DNA of 64,000 nt from contig PEZY01000005.1 of the NCBI GenBank assembly GCA_002773855.1, positions 225,809 through 289,808 of the forward strand, in the 5' to 3' direction. The notes beneath the pieces are model-generated. The model was not told where the DNA came from, did no database searches, and saw only the letters and a program-made list of their open reading frames with translations. The stretch comes from Candidatus Buchananbacteria bacterium CG10_big_fil_rev_8_21_14_0_10_33_19 (GTDB taxonomy: Bacteria > Patescibacteria > ABY1 > 2-01-FULL-39-33). The translations under genes and the position numbers were made by a program. Positions 51,896-61,707 of the stretch are shown here, piece after piece. Position 1 is the stretch's first letter; each line of letters begins with the position of its first letter.

Positions 51896-52738
51896 TTACT
51901 TTTTAACTCGCATTGATTTTAAAGTCATAATATCTTTAGCTCTTTCATTGTCGCCAGGAGTTTCTAGAATCATATCAATATCATACTGATTAGCTAATTT
52001 AACTATAGCCAAAAAACCAGTCTTACCTATTTTACCCTGACCAATATTATCATGTCGATCTTTTTTGGTATTTAATTCTACTTTTGAATCATTAGCGTGA
52101 ATTAATTTTAAATTTTTAATGCCAACTATTTTATCAAATTCTGTAAAGGTTTTTTTAACTGCTACTGGACTAGACAAATCATAGCCACTGGCAAAGGCGT
52201 GAGCTGTGTCAAAGCAAATTCCTAAGCGATATTTTTTTAATTGCCTAGAATTAATCATCTTATTTATTTCCTCAAAAGTATCACCAATAACATTACCAGC
52301 ACCGGCTGATATCTCAATTAACAATTTAGTACCACCCTTATAACCATCTAAGACTTTTTTTAGCCCCTCACAAACCAATTCCAAACCCTTTTCTGAGCCA
52401 GATTCTTTAGAACTACCAGGGTGGAACATCAAAGCTTTTACCCCCAAAACACTGCCTCTTTCCAATTCTTCTCTAATTATGTTAATCGAAGAATTGTAAA
52501 TTCTAGTATCTGGTGAGGCAAAATTAATATAGTAAGGGGCATGAATATAGCAATTAACTTGTTTGTATTCTTTCATATTAGCCTTAAATTGTTTGGCTAT
52601 ATCTGGTGTAATTACACTAGCCTTACCGCCCTGAGGCGACCTAGAAAAAAATTGAAAACATTCACAGCCAATATCTTTAGCTCTTTGTGGGGCTAAAGTT
52701 AAACTGCCAGCCGCTGAAACGTGGGCTCCAATATTCAT
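51896..52738 (-). CDS. nfo: Endonuclease IV (AP endonuclease)
   Basis: Cuts DNA 5' to abasic sites during base-excision repair. 280 residues. Metal-binding motifs include IGAHVSAAG, MLFHPGSS, LIEISAGAGN, GICFDTAHAFASGYD and IHANDSKVELNTKKDRHDN. The TIM barrel is complete. It complements the AlkD-like glycosylase at 38.3 kb. Confidence 0.97.
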   Translation of the reverse strand: MNIGAHVSAAGSLTLAPQRAKDIGCECFQFFSRSPQGGKASVITPDIAKQFKANMKEYKQVNCYIHAPYYINFASPDTRIYNSSINIIREELERGSVLGVKALMFHPGSSKESGSEKGLELVCEGLKKVLDGYKGGTKLLIEISAGAGNVIGDTFEEINKMINSRQLKKYRLGICFDTAHAFASGYDLSSPVAVKKTFTEFDKIVGIKNLKLIHANDSKVELNTKKDRHDNIGQGKIGKTGFLAIVKLANQYDIDMILETPGDNERAKDIMTLKSMRVKK

Positions 52739-52800
52739 AAAATTTTATTAAACTGTAATTATTCTTATTATATCACAATGTGGTTAATATGAATTGATAC

Positions 52801-53316
52801 TTAAGAATTAGAATTTGCAATTTTGGCCATGGCCTGAGACAACCTATCTTCTACACTGCCAGTTAAAATAGTATGGTCAATGCTCCAATCTCTTATTAAC
52901 TCTAGGTAACGTTCGTCGACTTTTTTTTGAAACTCAATATTTGTGCTCCTAATGCCATCATCTTCTATAGTAAACTCTATTGGCAGATAAAAAACATAAT
53001 CATATCTAATATTCTTTTTTATCATTTCTGATAACAAACTTTTTACTCTATCGTCATCAAAAAGAACATCAGCATAAACACTATAGTCTATTAAACATTT
53101 GTCAGCTACAAAATTAATCGTATTTTTTTCTACTTCTAATTGTTTAGCAAATAGCCAAAATTGAGTTTCAAATGGCGTAGTCTCATTAATTTCAAAGCCT
53201 TTCTGAAAAGCCTCCACTACCACATCGTGAATAACTGGCAAGTTTAATTGCTCTGATAATTTTTTACTTAAAGTTGTTTTACCAACACCATGGGCGCCAA
53301 TTATTGTTATTCTCAT
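52801..53316 (-). CDS. P-loop nucleotide kinase-like protein (AAA_28)
   Basis: 171 residues with Walker A GAHGVGKTTLS (7-17) and a DYSVYADVLF motif similar to deoxynucleoside/NadR-type kinases. Likely a small-molecule or nucleotide kinase. The rest of the chain is helical with FYLPIEFTIEDDGIRS, a lid segment. Substrate unknown; no operon partner. Confidence 0.8.
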   Translation of the reverse strand: MRITIIGAHGVGKTTLSKKLSEQLNLPVIHDVVVEAFQKGFEINETTPFETQFWLFAKQLEVEKNTINFVADKCLIDYSVYADVLFDDDRVKSLLSEMIKKNIRYDYVFYLPIEFTIEDDGIRSTNIEFQKKVDERYLELIRDWSIDHTILTGSVEDRLSQAMAKIANSNS

Positions 53317-53405
53317 CTAAAAAAATTTATATTTAATAAATACATATTACTTAATTTACTATTTTTTTTCAAATAAAAAATCCCGTAAATAACGGGATAT
53401 TAATT

Positions 53406-54284
53406 TTAACAAAACAATATTAAATTATTTTGTTTACAAAAACGAATAATTACTTGCTTGGCTTCTTCTGGATCAACTGGTGTTTGACCATTTATATACT
53501 CTTCCTCCAAGCATAAATCACCAACCATTTCCAAGGCCTGATACTTACCTCGAGCCCAGTAAGCATAAGCATCACGGGTGTCGCCATAGATAAAATCAGT
53601 GGATTGCAGTGCAAATAAACTCAAAAACCAAGTCAATTCATCTTTATTCTTAGTTTTATTAGCAAAATTAAATCTAACTTCATCGGAAATCGTTGGATCA
53701 AAAATTGGCATACCTGGCAATAATCTCTTGCCGGTCTGATAATATCTTTTAATTTCATCACTGGGTGATATAGACGTTTTATCAGCTAGCCTGAATATTT
53801 CAGAAATTGGGAATATGACTGGCGATGGCATACACCTTCCGTCTACTAGCTCACAAAAATAATCATGGTACAAAATAGCATAATACAGTGGATATTCCAA
53901 ACAAGTGCCACCAACAATTTTTCTAGTCAAATCGGCGCCAACCTCTTCATGATCTTCAAAGCTAGCGCCTAAAAATCGACCCATATCATGAAAGACAGAA
54001 GCCAGCATTAAAACTTTTCTAGCTTGATTATCAGTATTAGTATCGACTGGCATTTGCATTTTAGCCACTGGCCACAAACTAGGCGACTGAGTAATAATAG
54101 TTTGACACCTTTGCCAAACAGCCTGAGAATGACTAAAACCATGATCATTATTATTAAAATAAGATTCAGCGATGACTTTAGCTTTCTTTACCTTAGCTTT
54201 CAGTAAAAAAGATGTTAAAATTTTAGAATTAAACTGATCAACATTTTCTAAATTAGCTATAAACCTTTCAATGAGTACGCTCAT
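53406..54284 (-). CDS. HD-domain protein of unknown substrate
   Basis: 292 residues. HD-phosphohydrolase motifs: HGFSHSQAVWQRC (about 47), ASVFHDMGRFLG (about 94-104), EDHEEVGADL and AILYHDYFCEL. The metal-binding order H...HD...D is complete. C-terminal 110 residues are aromatic and not recognised. Good SD (AAAAGGAGC, 7 nt before ATG). Nucleotide substrate is likely by family. Confidence 0.8.
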   Translation of the reverse strand: MSVLIERFIANLENVDQFNSKILTSFLLKAKVKKAKVIAESYFNNNDHGFSHSQAVWQRCQTIITQSPSLWPVAKMQMPVDTNTDNQARKVLMLASVFHDMGRFLGASFEDHEEVGADLTRKIVGGTCLEYPLYYAILYHDYFCELVDGRCMPSPVIFPISEIFRLADKTSISPSDEIKRYYQTGKRLLPGMPIFDPTISDEVRFNFANKTKNKDELTWFLSLFALQSTDFIYGDTRDAYAYWARGKYQALEMVGDLCLEEEYINGQTPVDPEEAKQVIIRFCKQNNLILFC

Positions 54285-54378
54285 TTCTAAGCTCCTTTTA
54301 GGTGGTTGGGATTCTTAATTACTTTTAAAGAACAACTAACAAGCTATTTTTAACATATTAAAAATATATAGTCAATAA

Positions 54379-54412
54379 AACTCGTCACTAGTGACTAATG
54401 ACGAGTTTTATT
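54379..54412. terminator. Bidirectional terminator
   Basis: AAAACTCGTCA/TGACGAGTTTT perfect stem, with an inner CACTAGTG palindrome, between trigger factor's end and the HD gene's leader. Confidence 0.8.
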
Positions 54413-54434
54413 TTTGAATAGATTAGCTAAATAA

Positions 54435-55727
54435 TTATTTAACAATAATCTCCTTCTTTAGAAATTCTATCACTTTTCTATTGCCAATAGTATTCTTTAA
54501 ATAATCTTTATAAGTTTCGGTTTCTAATTGTTTTCGGACATCTTCATTATTAGGGTAATTTTGCATCACAACTTCAATTTCGGCTTCAATTTCATCATCT
54601 CGAACCTCAAACTTTTCTTGAACATAGATCTCTCTAGCTAAAATAGAAATCTTTACTCTTTTTTCAGCCTGTGGTCTAAATTCTGTTTTTAAATCTTCTT
54701 CGGTTTTATTTAAACTTTTTAAATAATCAGCAAAATTAAAACCTTGATTCGAAATACTGTGTTCTAACTCATGAACCATTTTATGAACTTCGTTATCAAT
54801 TAATAAATCTGGAATGGCTTCAAACTCAGAAATATCTACTAATTTATCTAACATTTCAATTTCGACTTTTTGTTCTTGTTTACCACCTTCCTCAGCTTTT
54901 AAATTTTCTAAAACATTTTTCTTAACTTCAGCCACAGTTTTAAATTTATCAGCTGATACAGAACTAGCAAAAGCATCATTTAATTCTGGCAATTCTATTT
55001 CAAAAACACTGTTACATTTCACTTTAAACTCAGCAGTTTTACCAGCCATTTTTTTATCAAAATACTTTTCAGGAAACTTTAGTTCAAATTCTTTTTCTGC
55101 ACCAGCTTTCATACCGATAATTTTTTCTTCAAAACCAGGGATAAATTTATTTTCACCAATGACTACTGGATATTTATCTTGTTTACCTTTTTCTATTGGC
55201 ACTTTGTCTAAGAATACCTCAAAATTAACTTCCACTTTATCACCGGTTTTAGCTTCACGTTCCACTAATTTTTCAGTGGCCTGCATTTTTCTAATATCTT
55301 CTATAATTTTATCAACCTGCTCATTAGTAATTTTAACCTCTTCTGATTTTACTTTTAATTTCTTCCAATCACCGATTTTGACATTAGGCAAAACCGAAGC
55401 TGTAGCCCTATAAACAAAATCATTATCTGGTGCTACTTTTTCAACATCAATACTAGGCTGACCAATAGTAACTATTTTTTCAGTTTTTAAAACTTCATAA
55501 TAAGTGGCTGAAATTACGTCATCAATAGATTCCTGTAACAATCCCATGTCACCCACTTTTTGTTTGATAATTTCATAAGGAGCTTTGCCAGGCCTAAAGC
55601 CTTCTATTTTCATTTCTTTAGCCAGTCTCTCTGCTGTTCTTTGCAAATATGGTTGCATTTCTAAAGTTGAAACTTCAATAGTTATCTCCACTTGTGATTT
55701 ATCTAATTTTTTTACTGTTGATTTCAT
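54435..55727 (-). CDS. tig: Trigger factor
   Basis: Ribosome-associated chaperone. The N-terminal ribosome-binding motif is GFRPGKAPYEIIKQK (about 43-57), followed by an FKBP-like prolyl isomerase domain (about 155-240, beginning GDKVEVNFEVFLDKVP) and a long helical C-terminal domain. 430 residues. Single gene; upstream is the pyrophosphatase gene and its terminator. Confidence 0.96.
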   Translation of the reverse strand: MKSTVKKLDKSQVEITIEVSTLEMQPYLQRTAERLAKEMKIEGFRPGKAPYEIIKQKVGDMGLLQESIDDVISATYYEVLKTEKIVTIGQPSIDVEKVAPDNDFVYRATASVLPNVKIGDWKKLKVKSEEVKITNEQVDKIIEDIRKMQATEKLVEREAKTGDKVEVNFEVFLDKVPIEKGKQDKYPVVIGENKFIPGFEEKIIGMKAGAEKEFELKFPEKYFDKKMAGKTAEFKVKCNSVFEIELPELNDAFASSVSADKFKTVAEVKKNVLENLKAEEGGKQEQKVEIEMLDKLVDISEFEAIPDLLIDNEVHKMVHELEHSISNQGFNFADYLKSLNKTEEDLKTEFRPQAEKRVKISILAREIYVQEKFEVRDDEIEAEIEVVMQNYPNNEDVRKQLETETYKDYLKNTIGNRKVIEFLKKEIIVK

Positions 55728-55816
55728 AATATTATTTGATTATATAAATTAACAAGACTCAAATTATATTAACAAAAAATTCAAGTTTGGTCAATTATAT
55801 ATAAAAAAATCACAAA

Positions 55817-55848
55817 AAAACTGCCAACTTAGTTGGCAGTTTTTAAAA
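55817..55848 (-). terminator. hppA terminator
   Basis: AAAACTGCCAACT/AGTTGGCAGTTTT hairpin with a T-run on the minus strand, next to the hppA stop. Confidence 0.85.
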
Positions 55849-55851
55849 AGC

Positions 55852-57822
55852 TTATTTAATCAAAAGTGGCACAATAATAATCGAAATAATAGCCATTAAC
55901 TTAATTAAAATATTAAGAGCTGGACCAGAAGTATCTTTAAGCGGATCACCCACAGTATCACCTGTTACTGCCGCTTTATGTGAACTAGAGCCCTTACCGC
56001 CCATATTACCGGCTTCTATGTACTTCTTGGCATTATCCCAAGCCCCGCCAGAATTAGCCATAAACACTGCTAGCAAAAATCCAGTGACAATTGAACCAGC
56101 TAATAAACCAGCCAAACTTTCTGCCCCAAACCACAAACCTACGATCACCGGTACAAAAATAGCCAGCACCCCCGGCAAAATCATTTGTCTAAGAGCGGCT
56201 GTAGTAGAAATCTCGATACACTTTTTATAATCTGGCTCAGCTTGACCTGACATTAAACCTTCAATTTCTCTAAACTGTCTTCTAACCTCTTCTACCATTT
56301 TAGAAGCGGCTCGACCAACTGATTCCATAGTTAAAGCGGAAAAAATAAATGGTAACAAACCTCCAATAAACAAACCAATGATCACGGCTGGATCCATTAA
56401 ATTAACTACATTTAAATTAGCTGCTGTACCAAATGACACCAACAATACTAGTGATGTTAAAGCTGCACTACCAATCGCAAAACCCTTACCAACGGCCGCA
56501 GTAGTGTTGCCAACCGCATCCAACTCTTCAGCTCTCTCACGCACTTCTTGGCCCATACCAGCCATCTCCGCAATACCAGCCGCATTATCTGCCACTGGAC
56601 CATAAGTATCAGAAGCCAAAGTAATGCCTAGGGTAGAAAGCATACCGACAGCAGCAATAGCGACACCATATAAACCAGCAAAGTAATAAGATAAATAAAT
56701 TGCTACCACTACAGCAACAACCGGAATAATAGTGCTAATAAATCCTACTGATAAACCAGCAATAATATTAGTCGCTGATCCAGTAGCTGAAGCTTTGGCA
56801 ATTTCTTGAACTGGTTTATGTTTGTCAGATGTATAGTATTCAGTAGACAACCCAATCACTACACCAGACAACAAACCGACAGTCATTGCCCAAAAAATAT
56901 TTATATCACCAACCGTAAATTTAATAGCAATAAATGAAAAGAAAATAGTAATCGCTGCTGTAATCCAATTAGCATTATTTAATATTTGATGGGGCCCACC
57001 TTTTAAATACTTAACAGCAATATTACCAGCAATAGAGGCTAGAATACCAATAGAAGCAATAATCAGTGGCAAGACTACTGCTTTAGAACCAAACACTGGT
57101 AAAAAGATCACACCCAAAACCATAGTCGCAATCAAAGTATCAACATAACTTTCGAAAAGATCTGCACCCATACCAGCTACGTCACCAACATTATCACCAA
57201 CATTATCAGCAATTGAGGCTGGGTTTCTAGGATCATCTTCGGGAATAGAACTTTCTACTTTACCAACTAAGTCCGCACCCACATCAGCCGCTTTGGTATA
57301 AATACCGCCACCAACTCTAGCAAATAAAGCTACTGAAGAAGCCCCAAAACCAAAGCCATAAATTATTTGAGGATCGCCAAAGACAATATACAAAATCGAA
57401 ACACCTAATAATCCCAAACTAACTACTGATAAACCCATAACCGAACCGGAAGTAAAAGCCACATCGAAACCCTGACGCAAACCTTTTTTACATTCATCAG
57501 CAGTTCTAACATTAGCCAAAGTAGCAATTTTCATACCAATAAATCCAGCTAATACCGACAAGGCAGCTCCAAAAATAAAAGCAATTGCAGTTTTAAACGA
57601 CAAAGCTGGTACTACCATAATAGCCAAGGCTACTACTGCTACAAAGCCAGCCAAAATAATATACTCTTTAAATAAAAAAGCCATAGCGCCATTATAAATA
57701 TAAGAAGCGATAACCTCTGCTCTTTTATCTTCTACTTTTTGAGCCATAACTTTTCTAGCCAAAAAGCCAGCAAAACTAAGTCCAGTCACCGCGACCAGAA
57801 TTGATAACCAAGTGAATAACAT
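55852..57822 (-). CDS. hppA: Membrane-bound pyrophosphatase, K+-dependent type
   Basis: Ion-pumping pyrophosphatase with about 16 membrane helices and 656 residues. Acidic catalytic motifs: VGGGIYTKAADVGADLVGK, DNVGDNVGDVAGMGADLFES and the C-terminal GDTVGDPLKDTSGP. The diagnostic GNTTAAVGKGFAIGSAALTS carries Ala and Gly where K+-independent enzymes have Lys and Thr, so it is expected to need K+. Whether it pumps H+ or Na+ cannot be decided here. It would save energy from PPi released by tRNA charging and nucleic-acid synthesis. Confidence 0.96.
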   Translation of the reverse strand: MLFTWLSILVAVTGLSFAGFLARKVMAQKVEDKRAEVIASYIYNGAMAFLFKEYIILAGFVAVVALAIMVVPALSFKTAIAFIFGAALSVLAGFIGMKIATLANVRTADECKKGLRQGFDVAFTSGSVMGLSVVSLGLLGVSILYIVFGDPQIIYGFGFGASSVALFARVGGGIYTKAADVGADLVGKVESSIPEDDPRNPASIADNVGDNVGDVAGMGADLFESYVDTLIATMVLGVIFLPVFGSKAVVLPLIIASIGILASIAGNIAVKYLKGGPHQILNNANWITAAITIFFSFIAIKFTVGDINIFWAMTVGLLSGVVIGLSTEYYTSDKHKPVQEIAKASATGSATNIIAGLSVGFISTIIPVVAVVVAIYLSYYFAGLYGVAIAAVGMLSTLGITLASDTYGPVADNAAGIAEMAGMGQEVRERAEELDAVGNTTAAVGKGFAIGSAALTSLVLLVSFGTAANLNVVNLMDPAVIIGLFIGGLLPFIFSALTMESVGRAASKMVEEVRRQFREIEGLMSGQAEPDYKKCIEISTTAALRQMILPGVLAIFVPVIVGLWFGAESLAGLLAGSIVTGFLLAVFMANSGGAWDNAKKYIEAGNMGGKGSSSHKAAVTGDTVGDPLKDTSGPALNILIKLMAIISIIIVPLLIK

Positions 57823-57899
57823 AATTTAATTTTAGTTGATTAATATACTTATATTTTAGAACAAAAACAACCTACTAAGCAAGAAGTAATTGGGAATAA

Positions 57900-57924
57900 A
57901 AAACTTCAGTCTTACCTGAAGTTA
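57900..57924 (-). terminator. Terminator of the DUF7768-like gene
   Basis: AACTTCAG/CTGAAGTT, then a T-run on the minus strand; overlaps the gene end. Confidence 0.75.
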
Positions 57925-58302
57925 AAATGTTAATGAATAATTTTCATCATATTGGTCTAGCCAATTTTCTAAAGTACGAAACTCAATTGGTCTGTTAGCA
58001 TCTTCTGCTCTTTTAATGCCAAGTCGCATACCATCGGTAATACCCAGGTCAGTGTAAACCACACTTTTCTGAGCTAAAGCTCCCCAAGCTAATCCCGCTT
58101 CAATACCCAATTTCCTTTCGGCTGGCACGCCGTCTCTTAATATACCAGTTTGAGTATAAAATATATGTGAAGCAAATGGAAATTCACCTCTCATCAGGCA
58201 ATCATGACAACAAGCACGAGCATACACAATATTCATAGTGATTCCCTTGTGATCTGCAGCCGCAAAAGGACTCTCCACTAAAACCAAAGTTACGTTACTC
58301 AT
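57922..58302 (-). CDS. DUF7768-like protein, often found in phages and mobile DNA
   Basis: A 126-residue protein whose ARACCHDCLMRGEFPFASHI, the YTQTGILRD segment, ERKLGIEAGLAWG and YTDLGITDGM blocks match the DUF7768 (nucleoside 2-deoxyribosyltransferase-like) family. Function unknown. Start at 58302 (MSNVTLVLVES), because AAAGGAGAG lies 6 nt upstream; the longer frame to 58458 overlaps the nusA terminator. Own promoter TTGACA near 58395. In other genomes this family is common in phages, so transfer is possible. Confidence 0.8.
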   Translation of the reverse strand: MSNVTLVLVESPFAAADHKGITMNIVYARACCHDCLMRGEFPFASHIFYTQTGILRDGVPAERKLGIEAGLAWGALAQKSVVYTDLGITDGMRLGIKRAEDANRPIEFRTLENWLDQYDENYSLTF

Positions 58303-58406
58303 TAACACTCTCCTTTTTTCTTGTTTAGTTTTAATATTTATTCTAAAACGAACTAAAGATAATTTAATATTTTTATTTGATTTTGTCAATATCAAGCAAA
58401 AATAAA

Positions 58407-58434
58407 AGTGCCCCAGCAATGGGGCACCTTTATA
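58407..58434 (-). terminator. nusA terminator
   Basis: AAAGGTGCCCCA/TGGGGCACTTTT, strong GC-rich stem plus T-run on the minus strand. Confidence 0.9.
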
Positions 58435-58444
58435 AACTATGTAT

Positions 58445-59746
58445 TTATTCTGATTCAACTGCAGTATCTACCGCTACTTCTAACTCCTCTGATTTTACCT
58501 CAGTTTCTGACTTTTCTTCAGTTGATTCTTCAGACTTATTATCTGCTTCTGATGTTGTTTCAATTTCCTCTATCGTTTCTGCTGTTTCTTCATCAGATTC
58601 TTTAATACCGTCAGAAACTATATCGATTCGCCAATCAGCTAATTTGGAAGCTAAGCGCACATTTTGACCACCGCGACCAATAGCTAATGACAATTGATCT
58701 TCTTTAACAGTTACTAAAGCTGATTTTTCGTCATCTTTTTCCCTTAGCTCAACACTAGACACTTTGGCTGGTGATAAGGCATTGGTAATAAATTTAATTG
58801 GATCTTCATCAAACAAAATAATATCTACTTTTTCACCATTTAACTCACTAATAATAGTTTGAATTCTACCACCACGTTGTCCCACACAAGAACCAATTGG
58901 ATCAATACCTTCATCATTACTAATAATTGCTACTTTAGAACGACTGCCAGCTTCACGAGAAATTGATTTAATTTCAATAATACCATTAGTGATTTCGGGA
59001 ATTTCTAATTCAAATATTTTTCTAACTACCTCTACACTAGATCTAGATACTATAATCTGTGGACCACGAGTTGTTTGATCAACTGATTTAATATAGAATT
59101 TCATTCTATTGCCAACATTATATCTTTCACTAGGCACCTGTTCTTCTGATGGCATTAAAGCAGTGGTAGTGCCTAAATCGACTAAAACATTTTTACCTTC
59201 TCGTCTTTGAATATTGCCATTAACAACCTGGTGTTCCAATACCTTAAATTCATCAAAAACATTTTGTCTTTCAACTTCTCTAATTTTTTGAATAATAACT
59301 TGCTTGGCAGTTTGAGCAGCCATACGACCAAATTCACCAGGCACTTCCAAAACAGTAACTATTTCATCATTAATTTTATATTTTGGATCTATCAAATGAG
59401 CATCTTTCAATTGAATTTCGGTTTTAGGATTAAATCTTCTCACTTCTTCATCACCATCTTCACTAACAAATGATTTATTATCCTGAATTACTTCAGTTAA
59501 TTCCCCTGATTCTAATTTTTCTAATTCTTCTTCTGGTAAATCCTCAACAACAGTTTTAACATCAACAACTTTAACATCACCAGTCTTTGGATCGAATTCA
59601 GTGATAATATTCTGCATTTTATTACCAAAATCTTTACGAAAAGCCGCGGCTAAAGCCAGTTCTATGGTATGCAAAACAGATTCCTCAGAAATATTCTTTT
59701 CCTGACAAATTTGAGAGATAGCTGATTGAATAGCTGATTGGGTCAT
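58445..59746 (-). CDS. nusA: Transcription termination/antitermination factor NusA
   Basis: NusA binds RNA polymerase and nascent RNA. N-terminal domain (about 1-130), S1 domain (about 140-205), and two KH domains with DPIGSCVGQRGGRIQTIISE and LAIGRGGQNVRLAS. The last 60 residues are a low-complexity Glu/Ser/Thr tail, lacking the acidic repeat domains of E. coli NusA. 433 residues. yraN follows upstream in the same direction; rimP is not adjacent. Confidence 0.96.
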   Translation of the reverse strand: MTQSAIQSAISQICQEKNISEESVLHTIELALAAAFRKDFGNKMQNIITEFDPKTGDVKVVDVKTVVEDLPEEELEKLESGELTEVIQDNKSFVSEDGDEEVRRFNPKTEIQLKDAHLIDPKYKINDEIVTVLEVPGEFGRMAAQTAKQVIIQKIREVERQNVFDEFKVLEHQVVNGNIQRREGKNVLVDLGTTTALMPSEEQVPSERYNVGNRMKFYIKSVDQTTRGPQIIVSRSSVEVVRKIFELEIPEITNGIIEIKSISREAGSRSKVAIISNDEGIDPIGSCVGQRGGRIQTIISELNGEKVDIILFDEDPIKFITNALSPAKVSSVELREKDDEKSALVTVKEDQLSLAIGRGGQNVRLASKLADWRIDIVSDGIKESDEETAETIEEIETTSEADNKSEESTEEKSETEVKSEELEVAVDTAVESE

Positions 59747-59841
59747 AGTATTTAATTTATTTTTTAAGAAAAATGACAGCCACTGGCTGTCATAATTACA
59801 TCTTTAACTTACATTCATTATATCATATCTAAATTATTTTG

Positions 59842-60210
59842 TCAATAGCCACCAGTAATATCCTTAAACCAATTTATTTTTGGTGTTTCATTATTTAATT
59901 CTACGCTGATTACATCTAGACGCCAAAACTTAGAATTATTATTAATTTTAAAATAAATTTTAACAGCTTCTAATAAATGTTTGATCTTTTTATTATCTAC
60001 TGCCTGTTCTGGATAACCATATTTAACTGATGTTCTAGTTTTTACTTCTACAAACAAAATCTCATCACTATTTTGAGCGATGAGATCTATTTCTCCGTAA
60101 CGAGTATGAAAATTTTTATCAATTATATTATAACCACTATCTTCCAAAAACCTCGCCGCTAAATCTTCACCAACTTTCCCAATTTTGGAATTATGGCTAC
60201 CATTATTCAT
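59842..60210 (-). CDS. UPF0102 (YraN) endonuclease-like protein
   Basis: 122 residues. The core GEDLAARFLEDSGYNIIDKNFHTRYGEIDLIA, written in two parts, and EILFVEVKTRT give the predicted Holliday-junction-resolvase-like fold with an E..D...EVK nuclease signature. The biological role is unproven. Confidence 0.93.
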   Translation of the reverse strand: MNNGSHNSKIGKVGEDLAARFLEDSGYNIIDKNFHTRYGEIDLIAQNSDEILFVEVKTRTSVKYGYPEQAVDNKKIKHLLEAVKIYFKINNNSKFWRLDVISVELNNETPKINWFKDITGGY

Positions 60211-60218
60211 TTTAATAA

Positions 60219-60632
60219 TTATTTTTTCTTAGGTAGATACTTATTAAATTCTTGAGTTTTCTGTAGTTTTTCTCTGGCTTCTGGTATTACTTTAAATTGA
60301 TATTTTAAAATAACCACCAACCAAGCTACAAAACCAATAAACCAAACTAATAACCAAAATCTAGCTGACAGAAAAAAAGCTCTTTCATAACGAAACCAAA
60401 CCAAGAATAAACCAATAACACTGGTGGTCATTAACATTACAAAATACTTCTGAAGTAATATTTTATAAAAAGTATCTTTTTGAGTTTTCTTTTTAGCTAT
60501 TTTAACACCAATAGCTAGTCCTAGTAGTATACCGAAAACAACTAGCAAAAAATAAACCGTATTCAAAGAAACAGCTGGCTGTAAATGAAAGAATCTTTCT
60601 GGAGTAAAAAATTTTACAAAATTAAGGGGCAT
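60219..60632 (-). CDS. Membrane protein of unknown function
   Basis: 137 residues with three hydrophobic segments (about 22-45, 62-82 and 88-112) and a basic C-terminal tail (KLQKTQEFNKYLPKKK). Not recognised. Located 8 bp before yraN in the same direction. Confidence 0.75.
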   Translation of the reverse strand: MPLNFVKFFTPERFFHLQPAVSLNTVYFLLVVFGILLGLAIGVKIAKKKTQKDTFYKILLQKYFVMLMTTSVIGLFLVWFRYERAFFLSARFWLLVWFIGFVAWLVVILKYQFKVIPEAREKLQKTQEFNKYLPKKK

Positions 60633-60714
60633 AATTAGATAATTTTATTTTTAAACTTAATATCTCCAATATCTTACATCTAAGAGGTATTTTATGCAAG
60701 TGAAAATAAATTAT

Positions 60715-61260
60715 TTACTTAACAAACACCAAACCAAAGTGATAAGGACCAGCCTCAAACTCTTCAATTAATTTAAAGCCAGCATCTGTGCCAAATCTAA
60801 TCGCATCTTCTTTTTTTATTCGCTTAGCTGGATCTGGACCAAATGGCGCACTAATCATCTTCCAATCAATCACAGTCAATTTACCATTGGGCTTGGTTAA
60901 ACGATAAGCCTCTAAAAATACTTTAGCGTCATCAGTTGATTGAAAAAGCATGTTCATCAACATTGATAAATCCAAACTTTCGTCTGGCACCTTGGTAGCG
61001 CCCACAACTTCTAAATTAGACCAAATGGTTTTGATATTATCCAAACCTTCCTGTTTGGCAATGTGTTCCACTGACTGTAAAACTGATTTTAAAATATCAA
61101 CCGCGTAAACCATCCCAGTTTTACCAACTATTTTTGCCGCTGGCAATGAAAAATAACCCAAATTACCACAACCCAAATCACCAACATTCATGCCTTCAGC
61201 TAAGCCAACTTTTTCAAAAACATTTACCTTGATTAATTCATTACCGCTTATGTTTGGCAT
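60715..61260 (-). CDS. Class I SAM-dependent methyltransferase (UbiE-like fold)
   Basis: 181 residues. Motif I VGDLGCGNLGYFSLPAAK (about 25-42), acidic motif YAVDILKS, later SLDLSMLMNMLFQS and the C-terminal part LTVIDWKM. Substrate unknown. Many CPR genomes carry such short methyltransferases. Confidence 0.85.
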   Translation of the reverse strand: MPNISGNELIKVNVFEKVGLAEGMNVGDLGCGNLGYFSLPAAKIVGKTGMVYAVDILKSVLQSVEHIAKQEGLDNIKTIWSNLEVVGATKVPDESLDLSMLMNMLFQSTDDAKVFLEAYRLTKPNGKLTVIDWKMISAPFGPDPAKRIKKEDAIRFGTDAGFKLIEEFEAGPYHFGLVFVK

Positions 61261-61366
61261 ATTTTTGGAATTAATTAATTATATAATTATTATAACATCT
61301 AAAAAATCTCATTTCAATTAAAAAACCACCCGAGTAAGAGTGGTAAATATTTTTTTATTTTTAATA

Positions 61367-61603
61367 TTAAAGAACGAATGACATAATGTAAGTAAATAAG
61401 GCTAGTGGGATAGTGATTTCCCCCAAAAATAAACCGGCCAAGGCACATGGCCAAAAAGATACATCAACTGCTACCTCTTTAAAATAAGAAGACCAAAATT
61501 CCACCACATATTCAGTGCAAATTCCGCCCAAAAGCAGATTAATCAAAATGAATACTAAAACACAACCACAACTTCCAGAACTAGCAGTAGTATCTCTGTT
61601 CAT
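61367..61603 (-). CDS. Small membrane protein
   Basis: 78 residues; cysteines CGCVLV near 12-14, then three hydrophobic segments. Not recognised. Start has a strong SD (GAGGAGA, 6 nt before ATG) and promoter TTGACA, 17 bp, TAATTT. It is one of the SD-bearing solitary genes. Confidence 0.7.
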   Translation of the reverse strand: MNRDTTASSGSCGCVLVFILINLLLGGICTEYVVEFWSSYFKEVAVDVSFWPCALAGLFLGEITIPLALFTYIMSFVL

Positions 61604-61707
61604 TGTCTGATCTCCTCTACGGTTAAATTACCACTTATAAATTACTACCTAATTAATATTTTGTCAATAATAAAACAAGGATTTTAGGGCCTTGTTTTAT
61701 GAGTAAT

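Noticed and set aside
54814..55413. Long plus-strand ORF (199 codons) opposite trigger factor
   Set aside because: Composition is the antisense shadow of tig; Ser/Leu-rich, no family features, no expression signals.
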